Below, one piece after another: positions 11,900 to 25,984 of a DNA stretch of 64,000 bases (position 1 is its first letter; each line of letters begins with the position of its first letter). The position numbers and the translations under genes were made by a program. The stretch comes from Anthopleura xanthogrammica (taxonomy: Eukaryota; Cnidaria; Anthozoa; Actiniaria; Actiniidae). The stretch lies in contig OZ025219.1 of assembly GCA_964019055.1 (NCBI GenBank), positions 5,351,868 through 5,415,867 on the forward strand. The letters are read 5' to 3'. The notes below the pieces were generated by a model. That model made no database searches. It was not told the DNA's origin and worked only from the letters and a program-made list of their open reading frames with translations.

Positions 11900-13370
11900 T
11901 ATTTAAAAAAAATTATATCATAAAACTTAATAAAATATTTTCCTTTCCTTCTCTTTCACTTTTTCTTCTTTTCCCATCTCTTTAATAACATGCTGAGCAA
12001 TTTTGGCGATTTTGTTTTTTCATTTTTTAAACATCACCTTATCCAACTTCCTATAACTTGAAAGACTATCTTCAGCGACAGTTATCGAACCATTTGCAAT
12101 TCGAACTCAAATGTTTAAAAACCAGACCATTTTTTTCAGTATCTTTCATACATCGTCTTTAGTATTAACGGTATAAAATATATACTTCATCTTTTTGTAA
12201 TTGTATTTCTCTTTTTAATTTTCCTTATTTACAAAACCCTAACGCAAACCAAAGAGGAAAAAAAAAAAAGGATTGAAATGAAAACAAAAAGTTCAAAAAC
12301 TGAGTCTTCCTCAATCTCTCTTCTACCTTCATTCTGAACCTCAAAGTTTCGTTTTTAATGTAAGTGTTTCCTTATCATGACCACTTTGTGGCCACAAGGG
12401 GCAAGAGGAAAAATGGGCCGGCGAAGGGAAAGGGTTGGTTGTGTTCCTTTAAAAAAAAAAAAAGATGAAAAACCACAGAAAGATTTTCACCTCGATAAAC
12501 CTTACTTTCCACCACTCTAATTAAACTCAAACTCAACTAGTTTACAAGTTTGATTTTGATCGGTGGATCGAGAGAAAAAAACGTCGAATCGTAATAGCAA
12601 ATCTAGATTCACATCTTAGTAAACATTATTTTCTCATTTGTCATGAAATATTCATCATAAAAAAGGCAACTTGAAGCATTTATAATATTCATTCTCTCCA
12701 TATCGTTGCCACAGACAAGTAACTCACTAATTATTCATGACATTTATTTCGGCAATAAATAAAAAAACACGACGAAAAATTAAACGTGAAAAAAAGATAT
12801 GAATATATTCCGTGATTTTTAGTTCGCAAGTCAGACGGGGAAAGCATTCCCGGATAATGGTGGTTTTGAGTGCGGTAGACCTTCACAATAATCGTAATAA
12901 TTTGGTTTCCAAAAGAAGAACCTTCAGTGTCGTTGCTTGATAAATATTCATTGGGTATATTGTCTGATGTCATAACAAAAGTCTTATACCGGTGAACAGA
13001 AGTTCGCACAGCAAATAGATCGCTGCGCATGTCGGCACATTAACTTTATCACAAAAACCTAGAAGGTAAGTTCTATGTCTGAGGAATGTTCCAAAAAAAC
13101 AGCTAGCACGATAGAAGACATATATTATTCGGTAGAATTGGACATGTTTAAGCTAATATTATTTGGAATATATAACAGAACTCACTCCGTTAATTAGGCG
13201 AGGAGTTGAGACAAGATGTCAGTGCTAGCTTTGAATTTTCGCTTATGTTTCTTTTGTAGCTTCTTTTCTTTTCTTTTTATTCCTTTCTTATTTTATTTGC
13301 AAGAATCCAGCACAGATTTTCCTACACCATATGAGACCAGTAGAATTATATCTGGTTTTTTTTGAGCAGG
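11900..13370. other. Spacer upstream of gene B
   Basis: AT-rich, no coding pattern. A donor-like AGAAG/GTAAGT near 13074 and an acceptor TTTTTTTTGAGCAG ending at 13369 could bound a 5' UTR intron of gene B. Confidence 0.35.
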
Positions 13371-13387
13371 ATTAATTAACACCAAAT

Positions 13388-15874
13388 ATGAGAAAGCTTG
13401 AGCTCATATATGTGTCACTGCTTCTGCAGCTGTGTTCAACACAAGCCGACAAGTAAGTAATATGATCTCAATTTGATGCTTAGTTTCTTTATTGTCATTC
13501 GCAAACGCTAAGCAGACAGACACTGGCTTATATACAGCATGACTTGTATAAATAGACCCAGTCCTCAGTGTCAGCTAGTGTTATTGTCGCGGGGAATCTG
13601 CTTTCATGACTTTTCGTAATTTACTGTCACTCTAACTGAAGTATTTTATAGTAGAAATGAGTCTCTCAAGGTTTATCAAGGGTAGCTATTGGAATTCAAT
13701 TGCATATTCACTTTACTATATACAGGAATATATATTCTCCAACATGGCGTTTATTCATAGTCTAGTTACTGCATTACAAATCTCTGTGATTTAAAGTACA
13801 TATCTAGAACCCGATCGCTATACCCGGAGGCGTACTCTGTTACAATGTTGAGTCAAGAAATAAGGGGAGAATTAGAAAAAAGCACGCTGAATTTTAAAGT
13901 GAATACCCAAACAGATAAAAATCATCTCTAGGCGCTGGCTATATTTTGAAAACAACAGATATGGGAAACCATGGCAGGATCGATAATAGAAGACGCCATC
14001 TGAATTTCAATATCAATGTAAGCGTCTCATCTTTAATGGTCAGATAAACGTAACTGATTCTAGCAGAAAAACATCCGTGACAGAACTGCTTCCCTTTACT
14101 GTTTACAGTTTTATTTTTCAAATGAATCAAAATTCATTGTTTTTATGGCAGGTTGTCAGTTTATTGATAAAGCTATTGGTTGATTCAACTGGTTGTCATC
14201 CATAACAAGGAAACTACACTACACACACATTGAGTGTATACACCAACAAAAAAGTTAATTTCTAATACTTCAGTCATCATCATCTTCTTCTCCCCTCTCC
14301 TAGTCCGATTCTCTTTTCAAAGAGGAACAAGAAAGTGTAAATCCAATACACGTATTACCATAAATCTGATAATAATAACAATTATATCTCGAAGCTGTCT
14401 TCTCTGTAATTAATATCAACAAAGAAAGTCAGCAGAACCCTCTGGAGATGATTAATGATATTTTTTTCCCGCATCAAATTGAATAATTTCTTTTATCAGT
14501 CGTTTGAGTTTAGGTAGCGATGCGTAAAAATATTCTCCTGTTCCAATAAACCAAAAATGCGTCGCTACTCAGGCTATGAAAATATAACCCCTTGTAGTAA
14601 TTAAAGACACTGATCAGAAAATAATGACCACGAAGTACACGATTGCTTATTTCAAGGTTAAAATTATGATAATAATACAACTCAGTTGGAGCTGAGGGGA
14701 AAGGGAAGCGATGGTGTATTGATTGTCGAATAACAATTTGTTACCGACAGCCAAATCCCATCATTTCGTCCTTTGCTGTGACATATTTTCATGAATATAC
14801 ATCATAATGTGTGTCATAATAATTTGCTATTCATTCAATTCAAAGGCTTTGTTGTCACCTTAACCATTAATATTATGGTTCCGTAATATCAGCTTCCGTT
14901 ACCATGGCAATCTATTCAAACTACAGGATGATGTCATTAATGTTTAATTATGAACGGAAAGATAAATGATTTGAGGGTAATTCAACCAATCCAAGTTTCT
15001 ATATACGCCTAGTAAATAACGGTAAATAAGGGTAAGGACGGGATATTTATTTAACCCTCTTTTCATATTTACTTGCCATCGTACATTTGGCTTAAGGAGG
15101 CTAGGAAGGGTTTTTTTGAACTTGCATATACACTAACAAAAATGACCCTGAAAAACTTTATATGGCTAATATATGACAGTAAGTTGACCCACAAAACCAA
15201 AGAACATCAAGTAAGGATTAGAATGATTAGAATAATAATAAAAATATGACGTAACACGTTGCTATGAGAACGATAGAACACTTCAAATGTGTGCAACGTT
15301 TTTTAATACAAAAATCTTAAAACTCAAAAACCGCACGGTGAAAATCGTTTAAAATTGGCATACTTTAACTTCATGATCCCATCTTTGATTGGACCGAAAA
15401 AGAAAAAAAAATCCGTAATGAGGAATTCTCAAAAATCAATGAAGTTATTTTAGGACGTTCCCCACCACCACCCCTTCTCCCCCAAGAGAGTATGGTCTGT
15501 TCGCTACTTGTTCAGGTTGGTTCCTGTTCAGCTAGACGTTCAGCGAAGTTCACTAATCTGAGAAAGAAGGAAGGCAAATGAACTTAACTCTGGTACTTAA
15601 CACGAGCACAAGACATTCTCAGCTCAAACATTTGAGATCATCCCCAACTTACTTTGTCATCCCCAACTTACTTTATCATCCCCAACTTACTTTATTGTTA
15701 TTATTATGGTATCTTTATTTTTTCCTCTGTCGTTTTCAATTACAATAACAAGCGGGTCGTGCCTGGGCTTTGTTACTGAATATATAAATATTGCTAATTA
15801 GAGTCCTTTCTTAGGTTGAATACCCATAGAATTTCTTCACAATGTTCACATTCTGACTGACGATCCATTTCTGG

Positions 15875-15938
<64 letters not shown>

Positions 15939-16796
15939 TTATTTTTTTATTTAGATATAATATAACATCAGAAGCGATGGGGAAATTGTTCGATGAAAGC
16001 CGATATGACAGAAGAATAAGACCTTTTTTCCAAACAGACACGATAAATGTAACAGTTGGTATGTCTGTGGTCAATTTTGGTCAAATTCGTGAAGTCTTCA
16101 TGGTATGTAAAGTCTAAGCACAAAGTATGTATGAAAAGTTATTTCATTTGCAAAAGTACCAATTTTCTTCGGTTTAGAGTGCTCAACTCCAAACCGCTGA
16201 AAGATCGACAGCACCGAGTAGCTAAAGGTCTACGTGCTACAACCGAGGAATTTGTTGAAATGGGAAAGAAAAACGAAAAGAGGAATGAGAAGAAATGACA
16301 AAAACGAAAAGGAGTGAAATGGAAACGAAAACGGCACATACACAAAATCAATTTATATCTATTCATTTTATTTTATCTTTTTTTCCTATAAGGATTTTTC
16401 TCTTGATATTTTCTTCTATCAAGAATGGTATGACGAGCGACTAAAGCATGACCTGGGGTATCCCATAGTCCTTGGTGGGCAATACCGACACTTAATTTGG
16501 ATGCCTGATACATTTTTCCTCAACGTCAAGACGGCAAATTTTCATAACGTGCCGGCTGATAACAGTAAAATATCCATCTTTTCTGATGGCAAAATAACAT
16601 ATAATACAAGGTAAGAAGAGACAGTTATCAGTAAAATAGAGGAAGTGTTCAAGTATATATTATATATATATAAAGCACTCTTCACTTATCTGTCTAAATC
16701 GAGGTTGACGATAACTGCAGGCTGTGAGATGAACTTAAAAGATTATCCACTCGATGAACAGTCATGTAATCTAACCATACTAAGCTGTGAGTAACA

Positions 16797-16838
<42 letters not shown>

Positions 16839-19800
16839 CATAATAGTTCCCTTCACAGTTCCGGCCTGCGCCATCTTGAAAGGTAGCCAAGGTAGCCTTT
16901 GCGTCGAAGTGAAATGAACGGTAAGCTTGCATTGATAGAGACCTGCACGTGAATACCGTTAGTCTGGCTTCGTTGCAAAGGCCTGGATACCTTTCAAGAT
17001 GGCGCAGGGAACTGTAAAATGGTATATTATGTATTAGAAAAAACCTACTAATGGTCTATCACCAATCGAGCCCTGTGATTGGCTGAGCTACTAGGGGTCT
17101 ATTAGTGATAGACCTCTAGTAGCGAAAAGCGCCGGTTTTGAAAACCAAAAAATATATATTTAAAGCAAAATCCAAAACTTTTTGCATCCTTTTATTGGAC
17201 CGATTAGTAGGTTTTTACTAAAACAATTAGACCATTCGGACTCGAGGACTAATTGTTAAATATACCAAGTTAAGAAACTAAGTTCGTTCTTAACGATCTT
17301 TATGGGCGTGCGCAGAAATAGTATTTTTCTTCTTCTTCAACTAGATGCATTTCTGACTCACGAGCTCGATTACATTTGGAACGCATCCAAGGCTATTATC
17401 GTTCTCAACAAGGCCATGAACGAGTTTGACTTGAATGGATTTAAAACGTATAAAGAAATATACTCGTACGTAACAGGTGAGAAAATGTACAAGAATCGTG
17501 CCTGTTGAACGGCATGTTGATTATTTCGCTGTTGTCGTTGTTGTTGTCGTCGTCGTTGTTGTTGCTGCTGCTGATGCTTCTAGTTTCTAATTTTTTACCT
17601 TCACATTTGCAGTTACACCCTAACATCATGAATTTATGGCGTTTTATAAATGTTTTCTCTGACTTAAATTTACATTATAAAGACAGACGTTTCGGCTCAC
17701 GTACAATCTAGCCTTCCTCAGTGTAAAGTCGTTAATGGTTACGCGAGGACAATCCAAATAAAAACAAGCAATTCAACTAAAGCTCGCGCACATGTTCAAA
17801 AGCGTAGAATACAGTCCTGGAAGAACCATTTGATCGTTCCCAGCATTGACATCTCCATAAGAATACCATGGATCAACATTTTTTACATTGTCGAAATCGA
17901 TGGTAAAATCATGATTTTACTTACTTTCTTTAATTGTTTTTTAGCATAAACTGCGTCCCATTTTCCTTTAGAAACCCTAAATAAAATATTGTTTTGTTAA
18001 TAAAGATAGCTTACAGAGTCCAGACATTTCGGGATGATTTGCCCGGAATATGCTATTGACTTCTTCTGAGTAACAAAAATCTGGACTCTAGTAAGTATCT
18101 TTATTTACAAAATTAGTATGACAGAATCTGAAAACAGCTTTTATTCTAAATGTAATATTTTTGTCTTTTTGATGCAAATCTTTAGGTGAATGGACTCATT
18201 TGACAGCAACGTTTTCTTTCAAGCGTCGGCTTGGTTATTCCCTCATCCAGGTTTATGCACCGACATTATTAATAGTAATATTATCTTGGTTATCGTTCTG
18301 GATTTCCGAAGATGCAGTACCAGCAAGAGTTGCTCTTGGAGTAACGACAGTTCTTACAATTGTCACTCTCATGGGATCGTTCCGGTCACAAGTTCCAAAG
18401 GTAACCCAATGAGTTCTCTCTTGTGATTAAACATACTCGTGAGGTCGCTTGGGTCATGGGTTCCAAAGGTAACCCAATGAAATCTCTCTTCTGATTAACC
18501 ATACTCATGAGGTCGGTTGGGTCATGGGTTCCAAAGGTAACCCAATGAAATCTCTCTTCTGATTAAACATACTCATGAGGTCGTTTGGGTCATGGGTTCC
18601 AAACTTGACCAAATTAGTACTTGCCAATGCGCTGTACTCATAATGAGTTTAGTTTACTTTATTGGTCACCTAATCTTGTTAATTGAAAATGAGACTGCGA
18701 TGACCGGAATGCAGGATGTAATATACCTTTTTGCTATAACGAAGATGGTCGACATACTGCTATTATTTCTAAACATCAAAATCACAAAAGAATTCGTACA
18801 TCTTTTGTTCCAACAGCACGAGATTTCGAAAATGTCGAAAATCTTCGTCATAGCAAAAAGGTCTAACAAGAATCTTCAGCAGACCTAATCTACCTAGGCA
18901 TAATATTTTCACCATTTCAGATCACGTGTTAATCTCTGGAAATATTATTTGTTTGAGTTGTATCCATATCCATGTGTCTTTGGACGCGTAACCATTAAAA
19001 AGAAATGGCACCCTGAAATGGAAAACAGTGAATTTATCATTTAGGTATATTACTAGTTGTCAAGACGACGCATTTAAGACCCTTTCTCGCGTCCGTTTCA
19101 TGAGGATGCTCACGAGATTTTGATGATTTCCTTATGTTTTCTTCCTTTATTTTGATTGCCCTAGGTGTCTTACGTCAAGGCCATCGATTTGTTCTTCATC
19201 GTATCCTTCATGTTCGTCTTCGGCGCCGTCCTGGAATATGTAGTCGTTTTGCTGTACACTGCTGTTGACGAGCATAAAAGCTCAACTAAAAAGACTTATG
19301 ATAACGGTAATGCCAAGGAAGAAATAATGCTGGATGTATTAGACGTAAGTAAACTCGTCGTTATTTGATACGATGAATTTCATCTCAATGCTCGCCATGC
19401 ATGCGTTAAGTTGAAGGCTATGGGTGGAATAAACAGGAGAAAATGTTCAACCAGCAACTTATAGACCACAAGGAAGTTAACGCTCAACCTTGCAGGAATT
19501 CACATCAATAATGCAAAGCAAATATAAGCGCAAGGATCAAAAACCTGCACCTGCGTCACAATTATCTAAGAAAAAAAAAAAGGAACATATATCAGTGAAC
19601 AGATACTAAGATAATTTGTTCAAAATTCATTTTAGTGTTGGTCTTTGTTTAGTCCTCTATTTAGACTTTGGTTGTCTTGGTAATCAAAATCGCCGGGATT
19701 TGCGCTGGTTCGTTTTGAGCAACTGAGACAAGTGAGCCTCCACGGTGAGACCAAGCTTTGTCAGCTACGGATAAGGTGTCCCTTGCTCATGTATAAATCA

Positions 19801-20128
19801 TATTTTACCAAGACAGCAATCAACCTAATTTCTATATTTTATTCATCACCAGCAAAACCAAGAAAGTAATCATCAACAACGAGATGACCCCGACAACACC
19901 GGGTTTCCTCCAAGCGTTTTCCGTTATAGAAAGACACGAGGAAGTCGAATAGACAAGACAAGGAACTTAGTTCGTTTTGCCTTCATTGAACAGAAAGCAA
20001 GTAAAGTTGACAAGGTCTCAAGATATATGTTCCCGATAGCGTACGTATTTTTCAATGTCGTTTACTGGATGTATTACTCTTTTGGAACGTTCAAGAGCAG
20101 CGCGCCTTTAAACTATTCTAAGCAATGA
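13388..20128 (+). CDS. Gene B: anion-selective Cys-loop ligand-gated channel subunit, complete
   Basis: Eight exons: 13388-13452, 15955-16102, 16393-16610, 16704-16786, 17345-17476, 18186-18400, 19165-19344, 19853-20128 (TGA); 438 aa. The start ATG opens a hydrophobic signal peptide (about residues 1-20). The ligand domain has the W-x-D-x-RL loop-D motif, LIWMPDTFFLNVK (loop A) and a Cys-loop with cysteines at 151 and 165 around DYPLDEQ. M1 is about 234-256. PAR at 261-263 precedes M2 (264-281), giving the anion filter with 6' Thr and 9' Leu. M3 is about 295-318 and M4 about 406-424. The M3-M4 loop is short and charged. A likely N-glycosylation site, NVT, sits before loop D. The exon-6 donor is repeated downstream three times in all (see repeats). 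Poly(A) signal at 20144. Family role: pentameric ligand-gated chloride channel subunit; agonist not predictable. Confidence 0.95.
15640..15694. repeat. 18-bp triplicate repeat
   Basis: Three copies of CATCCCCAACTTACTTTAT (or GT), in gene B intron 1. Confidence 0.85.
15876..15936. repeat. (ATT)n microsatellite next to exon 2 of gene B
   Basis: About 20 ATT units that run into the pyrimidine tract of the acceptor at 15954. Confidence 0.95.
16798..16840. repeat. (ATT)n microsatellite next to a donor of gene B
   Basis: About 14 ATT units starting about 11 bp after the donor of the Cys-loop exon. Confidence 0.95.
16855..17015. mobile_element. Fold-back element, ends ACAGTTCC
   Basis: CTGCGCCATCTTGAAAGGTA at the left pairs with TACCTTTCAAGATGGCGCAG at the right; about 161 bp in gene B intron. 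Confidence 0.7.
17035..17257. mobile_element. Young fold-back transposon copy 1
   Basis: Nearly identical to 35309-35602 apart from a 73-bp segment missing here. It contains paired CCTACTAATGGTCTATCA / TGATAGACC and GATTAGTAGG segments and an ACAATTAG...CTAATTGT end pair. In gene B intron 4. Confidence 0.7.
18392..18600 (+). repeat. 68-bp tandem repeat that copies the gene B exon-6 splice donor
   Basis: GTTCCAAAG/GTAACCCAATGA, the end of exon 6 plus the donor, recurs at donors 18469 and 18537. Each unit is 68 bp; a fourth copy is cut off before its donor. Reading on from exon 6 gives TGA at once, so the later donors would yield truncated or frameshifted mRNAs. Confidence 0.85.
18725..18862. 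mobile_element. Fold-back element in gene B intron
   Basis: ACCTTTTTGCTATAACGAAG pairs with CTTCGTCATAGCAAAAAGGT; about 138 bp. The ORFs seen on both strands here are products of the symmetry. Confidence 0.6.
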
Positions 20129-21281
20129 ATGGCAAGTTTTATCAATAAATTACCGGTTCATTCAAGCTGTACTGGTTTAGCGTGCATGTGGAGGACAGAT
20201 AATGGAATGGAATTATAGAGATCGTGCTTTATATTTGGACGGCAAAAAACATCACCTATCAAAGATGCAATGTCAGTTTATAATAAACCTTGTGAAACTG
20301 AACCATTGATATTTACTATTGGACAGTGAATAAGGAAACATGAATGAACGAATTTATGCAAACATGATGACAGAAATAGACCTTAACGAATTCACGAACA
20401 ATTACGTTGTAAACATGTTTTCAAGACGCGGACGTGTTTATCAGGACCATCAGATTTTCGGATCTGTATATTAAACCACAAAAAATGGCACGGCCATGGA
20501 ACTAGAATAGGGACAAGAATAATGTTTATTGAATCAAAAGTATAAAACGCCCTACCGTGGTTACAGCCGTGTCGCAGATTTGACACAGTAAAAAAACAGC
20601 TTTAACAAACAGATTCTGTGTTAACTGCGCATGTCTCATGTCTAAAGGCCTTTTTGCTAAATTCGTCTAGAGCCTATGGTAATTAGACTTGCCACACGCT
20701 GTTTATGAGACACAGAGAAGGCTCTTATGAATTTCGTATCGACTTCATACTCCTTCAGAATATTATATATGCTTGAAACGTCTCATACAAACCAGACAAA
20801 AATGAACAGCAAGATTAATGAAATAATCGAATTATCGCACAATATTGAATAAAACTCTTTCAAAGCCGATTCAATAATATATGGCAACCATAAGAATATA
20901 TGGCAACCATAAAAATAAGCAAATGATGACAGTGGCAGTGAGTAAACGACAGTATTTATTGTACTGAGGTCCGGATGCGCGCAAATGGAGGACATGCACT
21001 GGAGAGGATGTGAGCTTATGGTCTCAATGTGGTTCCTAATGTACCTTTTAGGTCAAGTGGAATATACCAAAAGATATACTAATGGAATTAATTGTACCAT
21101 TAATACGGCATAGGACAGTATCTTTTACGAAAACATTTATATACAACGATTGAAATTTGTTCCAGCAAAATTTTGTGACGGCTGTATTTTAGTCTATGAT
21201 GTTATTCTATACATTTTAGCTGTTGTTTTATTATCAACGAATTTAGTCATAAGAATAAATAATCAAAATGTTACAATTATT

Positions 21282-21325
<44 letters not shown>

Positions 21326-24300
21326 TAATAATTTAAAAAAACACTCCTTGTAAATAATAGTATTGATAATAATATTGTGAGTAAACAACAATTTTATTTT
21401 TTTTAAATTTATTACCATTTTATATTATGATAATGATATATGTTATGTTAATGAGAATCGAGATAGAGGGGCAACGGCTTGGAACCACTAGTATCTGCAG
21501 TATAACTAAATAAACTACCAGCATTGAATATAGTTACTCACCTTCAACTGTTTATTACATTCTTAAGTGCAACTCTCTTGTTGTTGGTGATTTTATCTAT
21601 GGTTTATTCTATGTGATTTCTTCCACGTATGTTGATTTTTAACTATTTAAGAAATGTTCTTTTGTTTTTGTTGTCATCTCTAGAATGAAAACATCTAAAA
21701 TACTTATCTCTAGCACTAGATGGATCCTACCTCTTCATGTACGAGGTTATTAGACAGGAAAAGAAAAGAGAAAAAAAAGAAAAAATCCACAGCTAAATAA
21801 ATCAATTATATTCAAGAAAAACCAATTGAAATTGCTAAGGTGATAATGAACACTCTATTTTTAAGTCATTATGAATATTATTATCATTCGTTGGCGTCAG
21901 TCCACTTAAGGTACTAGATCAGAATATCGTAATCTCAACATTGTTATAAGAGAAAGAGTGACCTACATAAGATATAGAAAAAGAATCAGTCAACAAAACA
22001 GAAATCATAAAGGTAAGTTGGTACATTAAGTTTAATGAATTCTAAATCAAGACGAATATACTAGAATTCGTCGCTAGCTTTTATCAGTTTATTAGTAAAT
22101 AAGAGTCGCAAGTTGAAGATAAAACATTGTTGTTTATTTTTTTGTGTGCTAGTTTTGTGTGTGTTGTTGTTGTTCATGCTGGGTTTTTTTTTTTTTTTTT
22201 TTTTTTGTTGTTGCTTACAAATCATGATTGATCTTGTGACAGTAGGTTTAGACCATGATTTCATGCTCTAAAAAAGTCATATAATGCAGCATATATTAAA
22301 AGATTCAGTCGTAGGATTTTTTTGGATTTTTTTATTTAGAGCGCATTAAAGACTTGAAGTTCGTACTATTCGATTTTGTTTACATTAAGGCTTTGAAATC
22401 ACTCACATTTATAACTTGGATAAGGGAAAAATTTTTTTTTACTATTATCATTACAAGTACCATGCATTTTCTCATCTGTCTGCTCTTATTTCTATTCACG
22501 TGCTGGTACTTTGTATTGTTACCATTAATTAAAAAATAAGAAACGCAATTTTCCCACCTGCCTCGTCTTTTACTGTGTTGTTCCTCTAGACACTACTTAT
22601 TATCATTAATTAAGAAATAGAAATATCTTTTAAAGGCTTTAGAGTGGATTGAGGAGCAACACAGGTTTGTGTGCATGGGAACAAACAACGGATGAAAATA
22701 TTTTGAGTTAATTATCAGCTTGAAACCGATGGTTTATTCCATAGCGCCTAGATATGTTCAATGAATGTACGGAATTTCAATTGTACACCAAACACATCAA
22801 CATAACAAAAAGTTTGATTGAAAACTGAGTATGTAGGTCAATAATTTATCATCACATTCATGTAAACAAAAAAAATTAGATATTCAACTCCCAACTCAAC
22901 TTTTTCTGAGGGAGGAAAAGCGGAAAAACTGAAGGAGAACCGTCTTCTCATCTGAGCTATTGAAATTGAAATTTCCGTCCTAGCAACTGTCTTATTCAAA
23001 TTTCAAAAGGTAATTTTTTTTTAGGTGCAAGATTATCAATGTACATGAAAAAAAAATTAGGAAGGTGATAAAACAATAAAAACAGACTAATGAGCCCCAA
23101 AATTATGTTCTGTTAAATGTGAAAGCGTATTTTACGGCGGTCATAAACTTCATCGGCCTGCTTTCATCTCGCCTGGCATTCGCTTTGATTTACTTTGAAA
23201 ATTGGCGAAAGACCTAAAAAAACAGGTAACTGAAAATATAACATTTCTTCGGCTTAAACTCCACATATCTAAGTATTTCAGTAAAATCTAACCTTGGATT
23301 GTTTTTAATCATTTGTTTGAAATTCAATTGACCTTGAGTTGACGTTAAGTCACTACGAATAAGAAGGCTCTGTTCGAATCCATGGAAATTTGTCTTTTAT
23401 ATTTTTTATTAAGAAAACATATAAAAAAATGCCAATTCCTTGATGCTATGGAAACTAGATTTTCCCTAAAATATATGTTTGAAAAAAGGGCATTTATTTG
23501 CAGCAGATCTTCGTGACCTGTCATCGTGGACATTTATTTATAAATGTAGCCAGAGAGCAGAACAAGTTGAATACCAAACGTAAATGTTTTTATCTGACTT
23601 CATCTAAACTTCAGATGATGAAAAATTATGTTTACGAGTTTAATGATAAAGCTTAGCAATGTTTATTTTCTGAAATCAGTAAGCAAAATATTACTTTCCA
23701 ATGTGTTACTGTGACACTCTCCCACTCAAATGTTGATATTTTTCTTAACTTTTAAGATACACTAAAAAGGCATAAAAGCGGCCTTCAGGCCCATAAATAA
23801 TCTTAACAAGACCAATATTGGTTTAATCGTATTCACGCATTTAATGTGATCATACTTAATACTGGCTCCATAATGAATCCTCAAAGTGATTGGCGTGCTA
23901 AATAAACTCTTATCAGATTAATGTTCGTAGGACGTGAAAACTGAAGTAAGGGCCAATGAATCATATCGTTTTAATGAACTGTACTATTTTTGCCTTTTTT
24001 TGGCGACAATTGTTTTCCATCCACCATGAGCAAGTGCCTTTCTGAGCTGAGGTAATATATACTAAGCATTGTTAATTAGATTTTTCTTGCTGTTAACCAA
24101 AGCATGGAAAGACCAATCTTATCCATTGTTCATAGTTGATGAACAGTGATGGACATTTAATGAAAAAAATAACCACAAAACTATTGAATATAACAGTGTA
24201 TTTACAGAATATTTCTCGAATGCGTAAACACTAGTCAGTTTTTTAATGTAAGTATGATATTCCTTATGAGGGTATATCTTCAATGGGTGAATGCCATGTA

Positions 24301-24570
24301 CTACGCATATATGTATGTATAGGTGTATATTCAAGAGTACACAATATCAATAATACTGCCAATTTGCACATCATTATTTATCATCTTAGAACATCATTCA
24401 GCCATATAACCTTATAAGCTACAGAAGCCACAGGAAACCTAAACAATGTCCCATCATACAAAGCAATGAATAGGACTAAGTACAGTAGCACTACTGACAG
24501 TTCTTCACGAGCACAGCGGTGAGAAAAAAACTTGTTTTGAATGCTAAAGATTCATTACGACTAATGTGAC
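20129..24570. other. Intergenic, nothing recognised apart from microsatellites
   Basis: AT-rich with an (AAT)n run at 21283-21330 and homopolymer T at 22184-22206. No exon-like or transposon-like pattern was found. Confidence 0.5.
20144..20149 (+). promoter_or_regulatory. Poly(A) signal of gene B
   Basis: AATAAA 15 bp after the gene B stop codon; a second AATAAA lies at 20282. The later one gives a more usual 3' UTR length, so either could be used. Confidence 0.5.
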
Positions 24571-24574
24571 AAGG

Positions 24575-25351
24575 TATTGGGGGGGGGGGGGGGTACTCCC
24601 TATAATGGACTATACGGGGATGCTCTGCCCGAAAGGGGGTACTTTTTTCAGGCCGCACGTATAGAAAAGGGGTCGAAATTTGTGAGTTTTGGAATAAAAA
24701 GGGGTAGATTTTCTTCAAAGGTATATAAAAGGGGTAATACTTCACACGAGATTGCGCCTTGGTCAATGTGCACTAAATTTCTATTTATTTAAAATAAATT
24801 GCAGCTCGAGCCAGGAATGTGAATGCCAACTAGGAGCGATAGAATCAATTACGCATTATTTCTTATCTTGTCCCCGGTATTCTGCTCAACGTGCCACTTT
24901 GCTTACTTCTGCTGCACAGATATTTCCAAACTGGCAAATTTTTTCAAATAAGAAAAAAATTTATTTCTTGTTGCACGGTTCTGAAAAATTATCATTTGGT
25001 CAAAATTCCTTATTTTTTAGAGCCGTTCCACAATTTATTTTAGATTCTAGACGATTCTAGCTGTCATGGCTGATTATATTATTTATCTTACTTAATCAAT
25101 TCCTTATTTATTTAGAATTACTTATTTTGTTTACGTTTTTTCTTATTAGTTTTTCCTCATTTTTTCTTCGTTCCTTATGTATGTTTACATATTGTATTTT
25201 CTAATTATTGCATATTCCTTGTTGTAATTATCGTATTATGTCCCATATTCAGTTTCACGATTAATTAATTCTTATTTGTAAAATAGTCAGTGAGCCTCCT
25301 CGATGAGCATTCGCTCTTGGGGCAAACTGAAGAATATATGTGTCTAAATAA

Positions 25352-25430
<79 letters not shown>

Positions 25431-25567
25431 GGGGTACCTTTTCAGGAAAAATGGTATAAAAAGGGGTGGTACCTTTTTGCTGAGATTTGGTATAGAAAAG
25501 GGTAAGGGATCGAGAATCCGGGCGGAGCATCCCCGCATGAAACGACCCGAAGTACCACCCCCCGGGT
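24575..25567. repeat. GGGGTACT fold-back repeat split by a LINE insertion
   Basis: The left part (24575-24736) and right part (25427-25567) share AAAAGGGGTA motifs. They have inverted outer ends GGGGGGTACT / AGTACCACCCCCC and inner CGGGGATGCTCTGCC / GGCGGAGCATCCCCG. The LINE at 24737-25426 sits between them. Confidence 0.6.
24737..25426 (+). mobile_element. 5'-truncated LINE (3' end of reverse-transcriptase ORF plus tail)
   Basis: Frame from about 24752 to 25060 encodes LRLGQCALNFYLFKIN, then a Cys/His cluster (CECQ, THYFLSCPRY) and ends FILDSRRF. This is the usual C terminus of non-LTR retrotransposon ORF2 proteins (gag-knuckle-like C-x-C...H...C). A 3' UTR and an (AAT)n tail (25351-25428) follow. 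The direct repeat AAAAGGGGTA at 24727-24736 and 25427-25436 is the target-site duplication. Confidence 0.75.
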
Positions 25568-25984
25568 TATTTTTTACTGTGAAAATGGAAGAGCTATTTA
25601 TTCAGATTTCGTCAATATTAATACTGTCAATAGTATATTTATGTCCACAAGTATTGAGCAACATGTTAGAGCAACATGTGATGCATAGGTAAATGCTAGG
25701 TAAATGCTCAGCAGAAAAAACATAAACGCAATTCATTTTACGTCGAAGATGCAGGGAATAATTGCTTTCCCAAGTGAGAGGCTCATAATTAAGCAGCTCA
25801 ATTTCCCAATCGTTTTAATCAAATTTATAGCAGGCTAAAAGTGAGATCACTGATGTAATTAAATAATCAAAGTTGGGGGCCAATGAGTACACGACTTCTG
25901 TTAGATGCTGTTAACTAAATATATCTTGTTTCACTGTGGTTATTATTGCTGATTGGCTGAGGCTGGTGGTCGATATAAGCCTTC

